Source of the DNA: Oscillospiraceae bacterium
GTDB taxonomy: Bacteria > Bacillota > Clostridia > Oscillospirales > Ruminococcaceae
NCBI GenBank assembly: GCA_021202155.1
Contig: JAJQDP010000033.1
Coordinates: 62,001-126,000, forward strand
DNA: 64,000 nucleotides
Direction of reading: 5' to 3'
Shown: one piece after another, positions 26,163-35,634 of the stretch
Layout: each line of letters opens with the position of its first letter
How positions within the stretch are numbered: position 1 is the stretch's first letter
Translations under genes and position numbers: made by a program
Notes under the pieces: model-generated
Databases searched by the model: none
The model's input: only the letters and a program-made list of their open reading frames with translations
Told to the model about the DNA's origin: nothing

Positions 26163-26687
26163 ATAGCCAACATAGCTCATCAGATCAATGAAGAAATCCG
26201 TGACCCCAAGGTCAGAGTCATCGACTCGGACGGCACACAATTAGGGATCATCTCCTCAAAGGACGCACAGAAGCTTGCGAACCAGAAGGAGCTTGATCTT
26301 GTTAAGATTGCGCCTACGGCAAATCCGCCGGTCTGCAAAATCATGGATTACGGCAAGTACTGCTTCGAGCAGTCCAAGCGTGAAAAGGAAGCCAAGAAGA
26401 ACCAGAAGATAGTTGAAATCAAGGAAGTCAGAATGACATCCAAGATTGACTCTAACGATTTCAACACCAAGGTCAATCAGGCAATTAAGTTCCTTAAAGG
26501 CGGAGACAAGGTTAAGGTGTCCGTCCGGCTTCAATTCCGCAAGGGAGTTCCGCTTCATTCGGAGCTGAGCGACAAGCTTCTTAATCAGTTCAAGGAAGCG
26601 GTCGCGGAATATGGCACATTCGATAAGCCCAGCAAGGTCGAGGGCAGAAACATCACCCTGATGATTTCTCCCAAAGCAAGTAAATAA
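26163..26687 (+). CDS. infC: translation initiation factor IF-3
   Basis: Binds the 30S subunit and checks start-codon selection. 174 residues when started at ATA 26163, nine bases after GGAGG, giving (M)ANIAHQINEEIRDPKVRVID, the expected N-domain. No ATG, GTG or TTG lies in frame between the preceding region and ATG 26343, and starting there would delete the N-domain. Rare AUU/AUA-type starts are the known autoregulatory device of infC. The C-terminal part holds the linker EVRMTSKIDSNDF and a KVSVRLQFRKG core. rpmI and rplT follow. Confidence 0.93.
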   Translation: MANIAHQINEEIRDPKVRVIDSDGTQLGIISSKDAQKLANQKELDLVKIAPTANPPVCKIMDYGKYCFEQSKREKEAKKNQKIVEIKEVRMTSKIDSNDFNTKVNQAIKFLKGGDKVKVSVRLQFRKGVPLHSELSDKLLNQFKEAVAEYGTFDKPSKVEGRNITLMISPKASK

Positions 26688-26768
26688 AGTGTGAAGAATG
26701 AAGTGTGAAGATAACTCCACACCCCGCTCTTCAGACTCCAAACTAAATCAAGAGGAGGACATCCAAAA

Positions 26769-26972
26769 ATGGCAAAGAATAAGATTAAGACCCATTCTGG
26801 TTCAAAGAAGCGTTTCAGCCTCACCGGAACCGGCAAGGTAAAGTTCCAGCACGCTAACAAGAGACATCGTCTTGTTTCAAAGGATCATAAGGCAAAGAGA
26901 ATCGCCAGAGGCACGGCTTACGCTTCAAGCGCAAATGTCGAAGCACTCAAGAAGACCATTCCTTACAAATAA
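26769..26972 (+). CDS. rpmI: 50S ribosomal protein L35
   Basis: 67 residues, basic, with the family signature KIKTHSGSKKRFSLTGTGKV and a C-terminal DHKAKRIARG. The start follows AGAGGAGG. It sits between infC and rplT as in most Bacillota. Confidence 0.96.
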   Translation: MAKNKIKTHSGSKKRFSLTGTGKVKFQHANKRHRLVSKDHKAKRIARGTAYASSANVEALKKTIPYK

Positions 26973-26998
26973 TAGGATAATACTGGAGGTAAATAGAT

Positions 26999-27355
26999 AT
27001 GGCTCGTGTAAAGGGCGCAATGATGACCCGTAAGAGAAGAAACGCGACCTTGAAGCTCGCAAAGGGCTACTGGGGTTCAAAGAGCACACACTTCAAGATG
27101 GCTAAGCAGGCTGTCATGAAGAGTGGCAACTATGCATATATCGGAAGAAAGCAGAAGAAGCGTCAGTTCAGACAGCTTTGGATAGCAAGAATTTCCGCCG
27201 CCGCAAAGGCAAACGGAATGAACTACTCCACTTTGATGAACGGTCTCAAGAAGGCTGGAATCACCATCAACAGAAAGATGCTTTCCGAAATCGCAATCAA
27301 CGACCCTGCCGGCTTCACCGCAATCACCGAAAAGGCAAAGGCTGCACTCAACTAA
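26999..27355 (+). CDS. rplT: 50S ribosomal protein L20
   Basis: 118 residues with [29 protein letters not shown] and [18 protein letters not shown], all typical. It is an early 23S rRNA assembly protein and the probable repressor of its own operon through the infC leader. A strong hairpin follows at 27367-27394. Confidence 0.97.
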   Translation: MARVKGAMMTRKRRNATLKLAKGYWGSKSTHFKMAKQAVMKSGNYAYIGRKQKKRQFRQLWIARISAAAKANGMNYSTLMNGLKKAGITINRKMLSEIAINDPAGFTAITEKAKAALN

Positions 27356-27366
27356 TTAAAAATCTG

Positions 27367-27404
27367 TAACCACGCTCCCACGCGGGCGTGGTTATATTTG
27401 CTTT
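27367..27404 (+). terminator. terminator of infC-rpmI-rplT
   Basis: TAACCACGC (27367-27375) pairs with GCGTGGTTA (27386-27394), followed by a T-rich stretch that is interrupted (TATTTGCTTTT). Confidence 0.7.
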
Positions 27405-27434
27405 TAGCAAAGTAATTTTGGAGTACTGAAAAAT

Positions 27435-28238
27435 TTGACGAAAATGGAATTCAAGTTTATAACAAGCAGGGATAACCCTCTCATAAAAGAATATATTAAG
27501 CTCCGTGACAATAAGAAATATCGCACCCAGGAGCATAAATTCGTCCTTGAAGGCGCAAGACTCACAATTGATGCCGCAAAGTCGGGAGTCTCGCTTGTCG
27601 GCGTTTTCATAACCGAGGAGGCTCTGGAAAAGTACTACGAGTATATAGAACTGCTCAAAGAAAGCTCCGGCGAGAGAATTTATCTTATTTCAGACAAGCT
27701 TGCAGGGATGATTGAGGACACGAAAAGCCCCCAAGGTATTTTTTCTGTTGCAACAGTACTTGACAAAAATCTCAGCGTTGGTAAAATAAAAAGCGGGAGT
27801 CGTTTTGCAGTCTTGGACGGACTTCAGGACCCCGGCAATGTCGGAACCATTCTGAGGGTTTCCGATGCCGTCGGATTGGACGGCGTTTTCCTCTGCAACT
27901 GCTGTGACGTCTATAACCCGAAAACCATCCGCTCGACAATGGGCTCTATCTTCAGAGTCCCGTTCATCGACGACCTGAGCTTCCCTGAAGCGGCACAGCT
28001 TCTTCACGATTGCGGAGTTGTTCTTTATGCCGCAGTTGTCGACAAGGACGCAGAGAGCATCAGGGAAACAGTTTTCTGCGGTAGCTCCTGCGTTGTAATC
28101 GGAAATGAGGGCAATGGTCTCTCAGAAGAGGACGTCTCGCTCTGCAACAAGAAAATTACAATCAGGATGAACGGCAGTATTGAATCACTTAACGCGGCAA
28201 CAGCCGCCGCAATAACACTCTGGGAAATGACCAAATAA
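27435..28238 (+). CDS. SpoU-family RNA 2'-O-ribose methyltransferase
   Basis: TrmH/RlmB-type SPOUT enzyme methylating a ribose of rRNA or tRNA. 267 residues: an N-terminal L30e-like substrate-binding domain (ITSRDNPLIKEYIKLRDNKK), then the knotted SAM domain with DGLQDPGNVGTILR (motif 1), STMGSIFRVPF and VIGNEGNGLSEE (motif 2), SLNAATAAAI (motif 3). The start is TTG at 27435, 11 bases after GGAG; an ATG at 27444 is the alternative. It resembles B. subtilis YsgA; the exact target is unknown. Confidence 0.88.
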   Translation: MTKMEFKFITSRDNPLIKEYIKLRDNKKYRTQEHKFVLEGARLTIDAAKSGVSLVGVFITEEALEKYYEYIELLKESSGERIYLISDKLAGMIEDTKSPQGIFSVATVLDKNLSVGKIKSGSRFAVLDGLQDPGNVGTILRVSDAVGLDGVFLCNCCDVYNPKTIRSTMGSIFRVPFIDDLSFPEAAQLLHDCGVVLYAAVVDKDAESIRETVFCGSSCVVIGNEGNGLSEEDVSLCNKKITIRMNGSIESLNAATAAAITLWEMTK

Positions 28239-28269
28239 ACTCAAGATAAACCTGAGAGGAGAATGCATC

Positions 28270-29493
28270 ATGACGGAATCTGCAAAATATTGGCTCTGGC
28301 TCACATTAGCCTATGGTCCCGCAAACTCAAGGAAGTGGAACTTCATGTCCCACTATAATTCCGTCGATGAAGCCTATAAGCACGTCTCCTCCGGCGACTT
28401 CACCAACGTCCTTCCTCAGGACAGAAGGTCGATGGAGCTCGCCACAATGGAAAAGGTCGACGAGCTTATCTCGGAGTGTGAGAAGCAAAGAATCACAATC
28501 TATTCCTATGATGACCCCGATTTCCCCGACAGACTCCGGGAAATCTACAACCCGCCGTCGGTCATATTCACACTTGGCAGGCTTGACGCTGTCGATGAAA
28601 CGGTCATAATCACAGCAGTCGGCACAAGAAAGCCGGACGACTATTCAAGAGCCATCTCCTCAAAGTTGATTGGCGAACTCGCAAACGCAGGAGTTACGAT
28701 AGCAAGCGGATGTGCATCAGGACTCGATTCAGTCTCGCTCGTCTCCGCAATCAAGGGCGGTGGAAGGGTCTATTCTGTCATGCCATGCGGACTCCTTTAT
28801 GACTATCCGAAGAATTCCTCAGCCATGAAGAGGGCTGTTTCCTCGCACGGAGCCGTCATCAGCGAATATCTTCCGCATTCGGGAACGACAGCACTCAATT
28901 TCAGAATGAGAAACAGAATCCTATCGGGTATCGGCTTAGGAACGCTCATTCTGCAGGCAGGCTCATCAAGCGGCTCACTCAGCACAGCCGCATTCGCACT
29001 TTCCCAGGGCAAGGACATTTTCTGCATCCCTCCGCATAACCTGTATGATGACTCCTATTCCGGCGTCGTCTCACTATTGCGTGATGGCGCAATCCCGGTG
29101 TTTGACTCAAGGGACATCTTAAACGAGTACTACAGCGTCTATGCCCACAGACTTAATTACAGCGCAGATGTCTTCTCCCGCAGAAGCGAAAGCGGACTTT
29201 TCGGAATCAATAAGAACCAGGAACCAACCCCAATAAGACAATCACGAAAGAAATCCCGACCTGAATCATCAGAACCGGCAGAGCAGAAAATAGAGCCAAG
29301 ACCGACACCCGATTTATCCGGACTTTCGGATGAAAGGCGCAAGATTGTTGAATATATCCTTGCAAACGGAATCGTTCTGTTTGATGAGATAGCCGAGAAT
29401 GTCGAGGGCACGATAGACCTTGAAATGGCTCTCACGGAGCTTGAATTGGACGGAATCATCCGCTCGCTCTCCGGTAACAGATACACAGTCTGA
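28270..29493 (+). CDS. dprA: DNA-processing protein DprA
   Basis: Loads RecA onto incoming single-stranded DNA in transformation. 407 residues: an N-terminal SAM-like region, the Rossmann core with VGTRKPDDYS, IASGCASGLDSVS, PCGLLYDYP, GAVISEYLPHS, FRMRNRILSGI and the SSGSLSTA loop, a Pro/Ser/Glu-rich linker (about 310-340) and a C-terminal winged helix. It sits before topA, as in many Bacillota. Confidence 0.92.
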   Translation: MTESAKYWLWLTLAYGPANSRKWNFMSHYNSVDEAYKHVSSGDFTNVLPQDRRSMELATMEKVDELISECEKQRITIYSYDDPDFPDRLREIYNPPSVIFTLGRLDAVDETVIITAVGTRKPDDYSRAISSKLIGELANAGVTIASGCASGLDSVSLVSAIKGGGRVYSVMPCGLLYDYPKNSSAMKRAVSSHGAVISEYLPHSGTTALNFRMRNRILSGIGLGTLILQAGSSSGSLSTAAFALSQGKDIFCIPPHNLYDDSYSGVVSLLRDGAIPVFDSRDILNEYYSVYAHRLNYSADVFSRRSESGLFGINKNQEPTPIRQSRKKSRPESSEPAEQKIEPRPTPDLSGLSDERRKIVEYILANGIVLFDEIAENVEGTIDLEMALTELELDGIIRSLSGNRYTV

Positions 29494-29527
29494 TTCAGGC
29501 TGAATACAGAAAGGCAAAATATCACCA

Positions 29528-31609
29528 ATGGCAGATTTAATTATAGTAGAGTCGCCCTCGAAGATTCACACAGTCAAGGGAACCTTGGGGAGCGGCTACG
29601 ATGTGGTTGCATGTGTTGGACATGTAAGAGACCTCCCCAAGTCAAAGCTTGGCGTGGACATAGAGCACGGCTTTGAGCCGACATATGTCGACATCAAGGG
29701 CAAGGAGAAGGTCATCGACGACATAAAGAAACGTGCCAGAAAAGCCGAGCACGTCTATTTTGCAACCGACCCTGACCGTGAGGGCGAAGCAATTTCATGG
29801 CATCTTGCCAATATTTTGGGCTTCAACCCGGGCGAAAAGAACAGAATAACATTTAACGAGATAACAAAAACCGGTGTAGAAGCTGGAATTGCCTCTCCTC
29901 GCTGTATAGATATGAATATAGTGAACGCCCAGCAGACGAGAAGAATTTTAGATCGAATCGTTGGCTACAAGCTCTCTCCGTTCCTTTGGAGAAAGGTTCG
30001 CAAGGGTCTTTCAGCAGGACGCGTCCAGTCGGTCGCCGTCAGGATGATAGTCGACCGCGAGGAGGAGATAAAGAAATTCGTCCCGGAGGAATACTGGACA
30101 GTCGAGGCGAAGCTCTTAGGCAAATCCTCAAAAAGGGCGTTTACAGCACGTCTTACAGCCGTTGATGGCAAGAAGGCTGAGCTCAAAACCAAAGAGGAAA
30201 CCGACGCAGTATTAGCCAAGATTGACGGCGGAGATTTCGTCGTGACTGCTCTCAGAAAGGGCACGCGCTCAAAGTCACCTGCCGCGCCGTTCTCGACAGC
30301 ATCGCTTCTTCAGGACACCGCACAGCGTTACGGCTTCAGCTCAAGAAGAACCATGAGCGTCGCTCAGGAGCTCTATGAGGGCGTTGAAATTGAAGGCTTG
30401 GGCGCAGTAGGTCTTATCACCTATATGCGTACTGACTCCCTGAGAATCTCCGATGAGGCGAAGGCGTCTGCAAAGCAGTTCATAACCAGTAATTTCGGCA
30501 CACAGTATCTTCCCGAAAAGCCACGTAACTATAAATCCGGCGGCAACAACGTCCAGGACGCTCACGAAGCCATCAGACCGACAATGATTGAGCTCACCCC
30601 CGAAAAGGCGAAGCCCAGTCTTACGAATGACCAATACAAGCTTTATAAGCTCATCTGGTCAAGATATCTTGCGAGCCAGATGGCAGACTGCCTTATGGAC
30701 ACGCAGAGCGTCACAATTGAAGTGAACGGCTGTACCTTCAAAGCTTCCGGATTTGCAGTCAAATTTGACGGCTTCACGGTTTTGTATGAAGAATCAAAGG
30801 ACGACGACTCGGAGAAGATTCCGATTTTAGCAAAGGGCGACGTTCTCAAGGTGAAATCCCTTGACGGACTCCAGCACTTCACCCAGCCTCCGGCGAGGTA
30901 TACAGAAGCAACTTTAATCAAAGCCTTCAAGGAGTACGGTATCGCCAGACCGTCCACATATGCGACTACGATAACGACCATACTACAGCGTTCCTATGTT
31001 GAGCGCGAGGGCAAACAGCTCAAGCCGACTGCTCTTGGAGAGGTAACAACGGAGCTCATGAAGGAGCACTTTGAGGACATAGTCGACGTCGATTTTACAG
31101 CTCAGATGGAGTCAAACCTTGACGACATCGAGCTCGGAAAAGCCGACTGGCGGGAGACTCTTGAGACCTTCTATGAAGGCTTCGACAAAGACCTCCAGCA
31201 GGCAGAAAAAGACCTTGACGGCAAGCGAATCAAAGTACCCGACGAGCCGACCGACCAGATATGCGAGCTCTGCGGCAAGCCAATGGTCATAAAAATAGGA
31301 AAATACGGCAAGTTCCTGGCTTGCTCCGGTTTCCCGGAGTGCACCAACACCAAAACCATTGTGATAGAAGCTCCCGGAAAGTGCCCCTACTGCGGCAAGA
31401 AGCTTCTACAGAAGAAGACACAGAAGGGCAAGAAGTATTTTGGCTGTGAGAATAATCCCGCCTGCGAATTCATGACCTGGGACACACCCACGTCGGAACT
31501 CTGCCCGAAGTGCGGTTCAACCCTCTTCCAGAAGGGCGGGGCAAAGACCGGTAAGCTCATCTGCCACCAGAAAAACTGCGATTATGAAAAGGAATTGAGC
31601 GGTGAATAA
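29528..31609 (+). CDS. topA: DNA topoisomerase I
   Basis: Type IA enzyme that relaxes negative supercoils. 693 residues: an N-terminal TOPRIM domain (IIVESPSKIHTVKG, ATDPDREGEA), the catalytic-tyrosine motif ITYMRTDSLRIS (about 299), and three C-terminal zinc ribbons (CELCGKPM from about 578, CPYCGKK, CPKCGST). Its last 8 bp overlap the GTG start of trmFO. Confidence 0.97.
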   Translation: MADLIIVESPSKIHTVKGTLGSGYDVVACVGHVRDLPKSKLGVDIEHGFEPTYVDIKGKEKVIDDIKKRARKAEHVYFATDPDREGEAISWHLANILGFNPGEKNRITFNEITKTGVEAGIASPRCIDMNIVNAQQTRRILDRIVGYKLSPFLWRKVRKGLSAGRVQSVAVRMIVDREEEIKKFVPEEYWTVEAKLLGKSSKRAFTARLTAVDGKKAELKTKEETDAVLAKIDGGDFVVTALRKGTRSKSPAAPFSTASLLQDTAQRYGFSSRRTMSVAQELYEGVEIEGLGAVGLITYMRTDSLRISDEAKASAKQFITSNFGTQYLPEKPRNYKSGGNNVQDAHEAIRPTMIELTPEKAKPSLTNDQYKLYKLIWSRYLASQMADCLMDTQSVTIEVNGCTFKASGFAVKFDGFTVLYEESKDDDSEKIPILAKGDVLKVKSLDGLQHFTQPPARYTEATLIKAFKEYGIARPSTYATTITTILQRSYVEREGKQLKPTALGEVTTELMKEHFEDIVDVDFTAQMESNLDDIELGKADWRETLETFYEGFDKDLQQAEKDLDGKRIKVPDEPTDQICELCGKPMVIKIGKYGKFLACSGFPECTNTKTIVIEAPGKCPYCGKKLLQKKTQKGKKYFGCENNPACEFMTWDTPTSELCPKCGSTLFQKGGAKTGKLICHQKNCDYEKELSGE

Positions 31610-32927
31610 CGTAACAGTAATCGGAGCGGGACTCGCCGGCTGTGAGGCGGCGTGGACGCTCGCAAATATGGGAATCCAAGTCAGGCTTTACGACATGAAG
31701 CCGGAAAAATTCACTCCCGCGCACAAATACACCGGTCTTTGCGAGCTCGTCTGCTCAAACTCCCTCAAAGCCGAAAGACCCGATTCAGCGGCAGGGCTTT
31801 TAAAGCTTGAAATGCGCCGGCTTGGCTCGGTCACAATGCCGGTAGCCGATGAGACGAGAGTCCCCGCAGGCGGCGCGCTCGCCGTCTCAAGAAAGGACTT
31901 TTCCGACAAAGTAACCGAGAAAATTCTCAGCCATCCGAGTATAGAATTCATCTCAGGCGAGATAACCTCCATCCCCGACGGCTACGTCATAGTCGCGACA
32001 GGACCGCTCACAAGCGACGCTTTATCAGAAAGCATAAAATCCATCATCGGCGAGGACTATCTCTACTTCCACGATGCCGCGGCACCGATTGTGACGCGTG
32101 ACAGTCTTGATATGTCCCGAGTGTTCGAGGCTTCAAGATACGACAAGGGCGAGGCTGACTATCTCAACTGCCCGATGGATAAAGAGGAATACCTGGCGTT
32201 CTATAACGAGCTAATCTCGGCTGAAACCGCGCCGCTCCATGATTTCGAGAAGTCCGGCAGTGATAGCTATAAGGTTTACGAAGGCTGTATGCCGATTGAG
32301 GCACTCGCCAAACGCGGCGAGGACACAATGCGTTTCGGACCATTGAAGCCGGTAGGCTTAATCGACCCGAATACAGGCAGAAGACCCTATGCTGTTGTCC
32401 AATTAAGAAAAGAGAATGTCGAAGGCACGATGTTCAATCTTGTTGGATTCCAGACTAACCTCAAATTCGGCGAGCAGAAGCGCGTCTTCTCGATGATACC
32501 GGGACTTGGGAATGCCGAATTCATGCGCTATGGCGTCATGCACAGAAACACCTACCTCAATTCCCCGATGCTGCTTGACAAGCACTTCTGTCTGAAAAAA
32601 GACCCAAGAATCTATTTTGCGGGTCAGATGACCGGCGTCGAGGGCTACACCGAGTCCGCGGCAAGCGGAATCTATGCCGCTCTCAGCCTCGGAAGAAAGC
32701 TTCTTGGGCTTCCCGAGATAACTCTTCCCGCGGAAACGATGATTGGTGCACTTGCAAACTACGTCGAAACCGGTTCACCCTCCGGCTTCCAGCCGATGGG
32801 CGCGAATATGGGAATACTTCCGGAGCTTCCGGAGAGGATAAAAAACAAACAGCTTAAGTATCAGATGCTTTCCGAGCGCGCTATGAACGCACTTGAGAAG
32901 GCATTGGCGGAGAATCAGGAGGCTTAG
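31602..32927 (+). CDS. trmFO: methylenetetrahydrofolate-tRNA-(uracil-5-)-methyltransferase TrmFO
   Basis: Folate- and FAD-dependent enzyme making ribothymidine-54 in tRNA. 441 residues: a dinucleotide-binding VIGAGLAGCEAAW at the N-terminus, VCSNSLKAE, and the C-terminal FAGQMTGVEGYTESAASG. The GTG start overlaps topA; plsX begins two bases after its stop. Confidence 0.96.
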   Translation: MNNVTVIGAGLAGCEAAWTLANMGIQVRLYDMKPEKFTPAHKYTGLCELVCSNSLKAERPDSAAGLLKLEMRRLGSVTMPVADETRVPAGGALAVSRKDFSDKVTEKILSHPSIEFISGEITSIPDGYVIVATGPLTSDALSESIKSIIGEDYLYFHDAAAPIVTRDSLDMSRVFEASRYDKGEADYLNCPMDKEEYLAFYNELISAETAPLHDFEKSGSDSYKVYEGCMPIEALAKRGEDTMRFGPLKPVGLIDPNTGRRPYAVVQLRKENVEGTMFNLVGFQTNLKFGEQKRVFSMIPGLGNAEFMRYGVMHRNTYLNSPMLLDKHFCLKKDPRIYFAGQMTGVEGYTESAASGIYAALSLGRKLLGLPEITLPAETMIGALANYVETGSPSGFQPMGANMGILPELPERIKNKQLKYQMLSERAMNALEKALAENQEA

Positions 32928-32928
32928 T

Positions 32929-33960
32929 ATGGCTGAAAAAATTCGTGTAATTGTTGACGCATTCGGCGGGGACAACGCCCCTCTTGAAGTAATCAAGGGC
33001 GCAATCAGGGCTGTGGATGAACTCGGCGTCGACATAACCCTTGTCGGCGACGAGGAGAAAGTCCGCAAGTGCGCCGCCGATAATCAGCTCGACATCTCGG
33101 GCGTCGCCATTCATCACGCACCGCTCGTCATGGCGGTTGAAACCGAGCCCACCAAGATTCTCAAGGAATATTCAGAAAGCTCAATGGCAGTGGGGCTCAG
33201 GATGCTCCATGATGGCGAGGGAGATGCTTTCGTCTCCGCCGGTTCAACGGGTGCTCTGACAGTCGGAGCCACGTTCATCGTGAAGCGAATGAAAGGCATC
33301 AAGCGTTGTGCCATTGGAATGGTTCTCCCGACGACAAAGGAGCCGTGCATGGTTTTAGACATCGGCGCGAACTCCGAATGCCGCCCCGATATGCTCGTGC
33401 AGTTTGCGGTAATGGGCTCAGCCTATATGAATAAGCTCCAGGGAGTTGAAAATCCGCGCACAGCACTCATAAATATCGGCGCAGAGCCAACTAAAGGCAG
33501 AGACCAGGAGGTCGAGACCTATAAGCTTCTTGGAAACGCTCCCGTCAACTTCATCGGAAACATCGAAGCCCGTGAGATACCCTTGGGAGGCGCAGATGTC
33601 GCCGTAACCGACGGCTTCTCGGGAAATCTTGTACTTAAAACCTACGAGGGAATGGGCAAACTCATCTCGGCATACTTAAAAGACATGTTTGGTGGCGTTA
33701 CCGGTAAAATTGCCGGACTATTCGTCCTGAAGAGAATCAACGCAATGAGAAAGAAGCTTGACTACTCGGAGTATGGCGGAGCACCGCTATTGGGTGCGGC
33801 GAAGCCGGTAATCAAGGCTCACGGCTCGTCGAACGCGAACGCCTTCTTCAACGCCATCCGCCAGGCAAAGCTGTATATTGAAAACAACGTAATTACAGAA
33901 ATCGCAACCGCCCTTGAAGAGATAAAGGCGCGGTCGTCAGAGGAAAATAATAATGGATAG
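32929..33960 (+). CDS. plsX: phosphate acyltransferase PlsX
   Basis: Makes acyl-phosphate from acyl-ACP for phospholipid synthesis. 343 residues with VDAFGGDNAPLEVIKGA, ESSMAVGL, SAGSTGALTVGA and VLDIGANSE. The ATG at 32929 follows AGGAGG. acpP, often found between plsX and rnc, is absent; rnc overlaps by 8 bp. Confidence 0.95.
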   Translation: MAEKIRVIVDAFGGDNAPLEVIKGAIRAVDELGVDITLVGDEEKVRKCAADNQLDISGVAIHHAPLVMAVETEPTKILKEYSESSMAVGLRMLHDGEGDAFVSAGSTGALTVGATFIVKRMKGIKRCAIGMVLPTTKEPCMVLDIGANSECRPDMLVQFAVMGSAYMNKLQGVENPRTALINIGAEPTKGRDQEVETYKLLGNAPVNFIGNIEAREIPLGGADVAVTDGFSGNLVLKTYEGMGKLISAYLKDMFGGVTGKIAGLFVLKRINAMRKKLDYSEYGGAPLLGAAKPVIKAHGSSNANAFFNAIRQAKLYIENNVITEIATALEEIKARSSEENNNG

Positions 33961-34651
33961 ATTAGAAGAATTTGAAGAAAAGCTCGGCTACCATTTCAAG
34001 GACAAAGACCTCCTCATCGAGGCTCTCACCCACTCCTCCTACGCTAACGAATCCCATCATACGAGAAATTCAAATGAACGTCTCGAATTTTTGGGGGATT
34101 CCGTTTTGTCGATAGTTGTGTCTGAGTACCTTTTTGAAGAGTGCCAGGACTACCCCGAGGGCGAGCTGAGTAAGACAAGAGCGACTCTTGTCTGCGAGAA
34201 ATCATTGGCGAAATTCGCCGAGCAGATTGATCTGAACGAATATATTTACCTTGGCAAGGGCGAGCTTTCAAACGGCGGCAAATATCGCCCGTCGATAATT
34301 TCCGACGCTTTCGAGGCGGTAATCGCCGCAGTATATCTTGACGGCGGATTTGAAGCCGCAAAGAAGTATGTCCTTCGGTTTATCCCCGAGAACGTCGAGG
34401 AGGTCGCCGCCAAGGAGTATGACGACTACAAGACCGTCCTGCAGGAGATAATCCAGAAGAACCCGGAGGAATCTGTCGAGTATGAGCTTGTTTCCGAGTC
34501 TGGACCTGCGCACAGACGCTCGTTCACCGTCGACGTCATGCTCAACTCGAACGTCATCGGCACCGGAACTGCGAGCTCCAAGAAGCGCGCAGAGCAGTTG
34601 GCGGCAAAGGAAGCCCTCAAGCTTATGGGAGCACTTCCTGATGTCAAGTAA
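33953..34651 (+). CDS. rnc: ribonuclease III
   Basis: Double-strand RNA endonuclease for rRNA and mRNA processing. 232 residues: a catalytic domain with the signature NERLEFLGDSVLS and the metal residues in FEAVIAAVYLDGG, then a C-terminal dsRNA-binding domain (about 155-225, ending GSSKKRAEQLAAKEAL-like). It overlaps plsX upstream and the radical SAM gene downstream. Confidence 0.96.
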   Translation: MDRLEEFEEKLGYHFKDKDLLIEALTHSSYANESHHTRNSNERLEFLGDSVLSIVVSEYLFEECQDYPEGELSKTRATLVCEKSLAKFAEQIDLNEYIYLGKGELSNGGKYRPSIISDAFEAVIAAVYLDGGFEAAKKYVLRFIPENVEEVAAKEYDDYKTVLQEIIQKNPEESVEYELVSESGPAHRRSFTVDVMLNSNVIGTGTASSKKRAEQLAAKEALKLMGALPDVK

Positions 34652-35627
34652 TCACGCGAATCTGAGCATTTTTGTCCCGCATATCGGCTGTCCGCATAAG
34701 TGCTCATTCTGCAACCAGAACACCATAACCGGGCAGACCTTCATTCCACATGCCAAGGATGTAGTGGAAACCTGCGAAAAGGCTCTTTCTGACGGAGTAG
34801 ATGTCGCCAACACCGAAATCGCCTTTTTCGGAGGAAGCTTTACCGCAATCCCGATTAACTACATGGTAGAGCTCCTGGAGACGGCAAGGCGATATGTGAG
34901 AAGAGGCTTCCGTGGAATCCGCGTCTCGACCAGACCTGACGCCATTAACCATTCGATTCTCTCGACGCTCTACAGGCATGGCGTCAGCACAATCGAGCTC
35001 GGTGCTCAGTCGATGTTTGACGATGTCCTTACACTCAACGAGCGCGGACATACAGCACAGGACGTTGTGAACGCTTCCCGGATGATTAGTGACTACGGTT
35101 TCAACCTGGGGCTACAGATGATGCTCGGTCTCTACGGTTCGACGATAGAGAAAGATTATGAAACCGCACTCAAAATAGCGGACTTAGAGCCGAATGAAGT
35201 CAGAATTTACCCGACAGTAGTCCTGAAAGACACAAAGTTGGGCGAGCTCTACTTGGAGGGCAAATATAGAACCTATGAGCTTTCAGAGGCAGTCGAACTC
35301 TCTGCAAGACTTCTTGATCTGTTCGAGAGCAGGGGAATAACAGTCATCAAGCTCGGACTCCATTCGTCAACTGATGTTGAGGAGTCGATGCTCGGCGGAA
35401 TCTACCATCCCGCGTTCAGAGAGCTCTGTGAGGGCGTTCGTGCAAGAAACGCTATGGAAAAATATGTGGGCGAAGCAAAGTCCTGTACATTCACCGTTCG
35501 ACCCGACTATCTCTCAAAGGCACTTGGTCACAAGAAAAGCAACATAGAATATTTCCGCACGAAGGGGATAGAGGTAACCATAAAGCCTGACTCATCACAA
35601 GCGGAAAATATTCTCATTAAGGAATGA
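34641..35627 (+). CDS. radical SAM protein (Elp3-like core)
   Basis: 328 residues with the iron-sulfur motif HIGCPHKCSFCNQ near the N-terminus, then EIAFFGGSFTAI and RVSTRPDAI, typical of the Elp3-type radical SAM fold. The acetyltransferase domain of full Elp3 is missing. The start is the ATG at 34641, eight bases after GGGAG, overlapping the end of rnc. Its steady place between rnc and smc suggests an RNA-modification or housekeeping role; the substrate is unknown. Confidence 0.85.
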   Translation: MSSNHANLSIFVPHIGCPHKCSFCNQNTITGQTFIPHAKDVVETCEKALSDGVDVANTEIAFFGGSFTAIPINYMVELLETARRYVRRGFRGIRVSTRPDAINHSILSTLYRHGVSTIELGAQSMFDDVLTLNERGHTAQDVVNASRMISDYGFNLGLQMMLGLYGSTIEKDYETALKIADLEPNEVRIYPTVVLKDTKLGELYLEGKYRTYELSEAVELSARLLDLFESRGITVIKLGLHSSTDVEESMLGGIYHPAFRELCEGVRARNAMEKYVGEAKSCTFTVRPDYLSKALGHKKSNIEYFRTKGIEVTIKPDSSQAENILIKE

Positions 35628-35634
35628 TAAAAGC

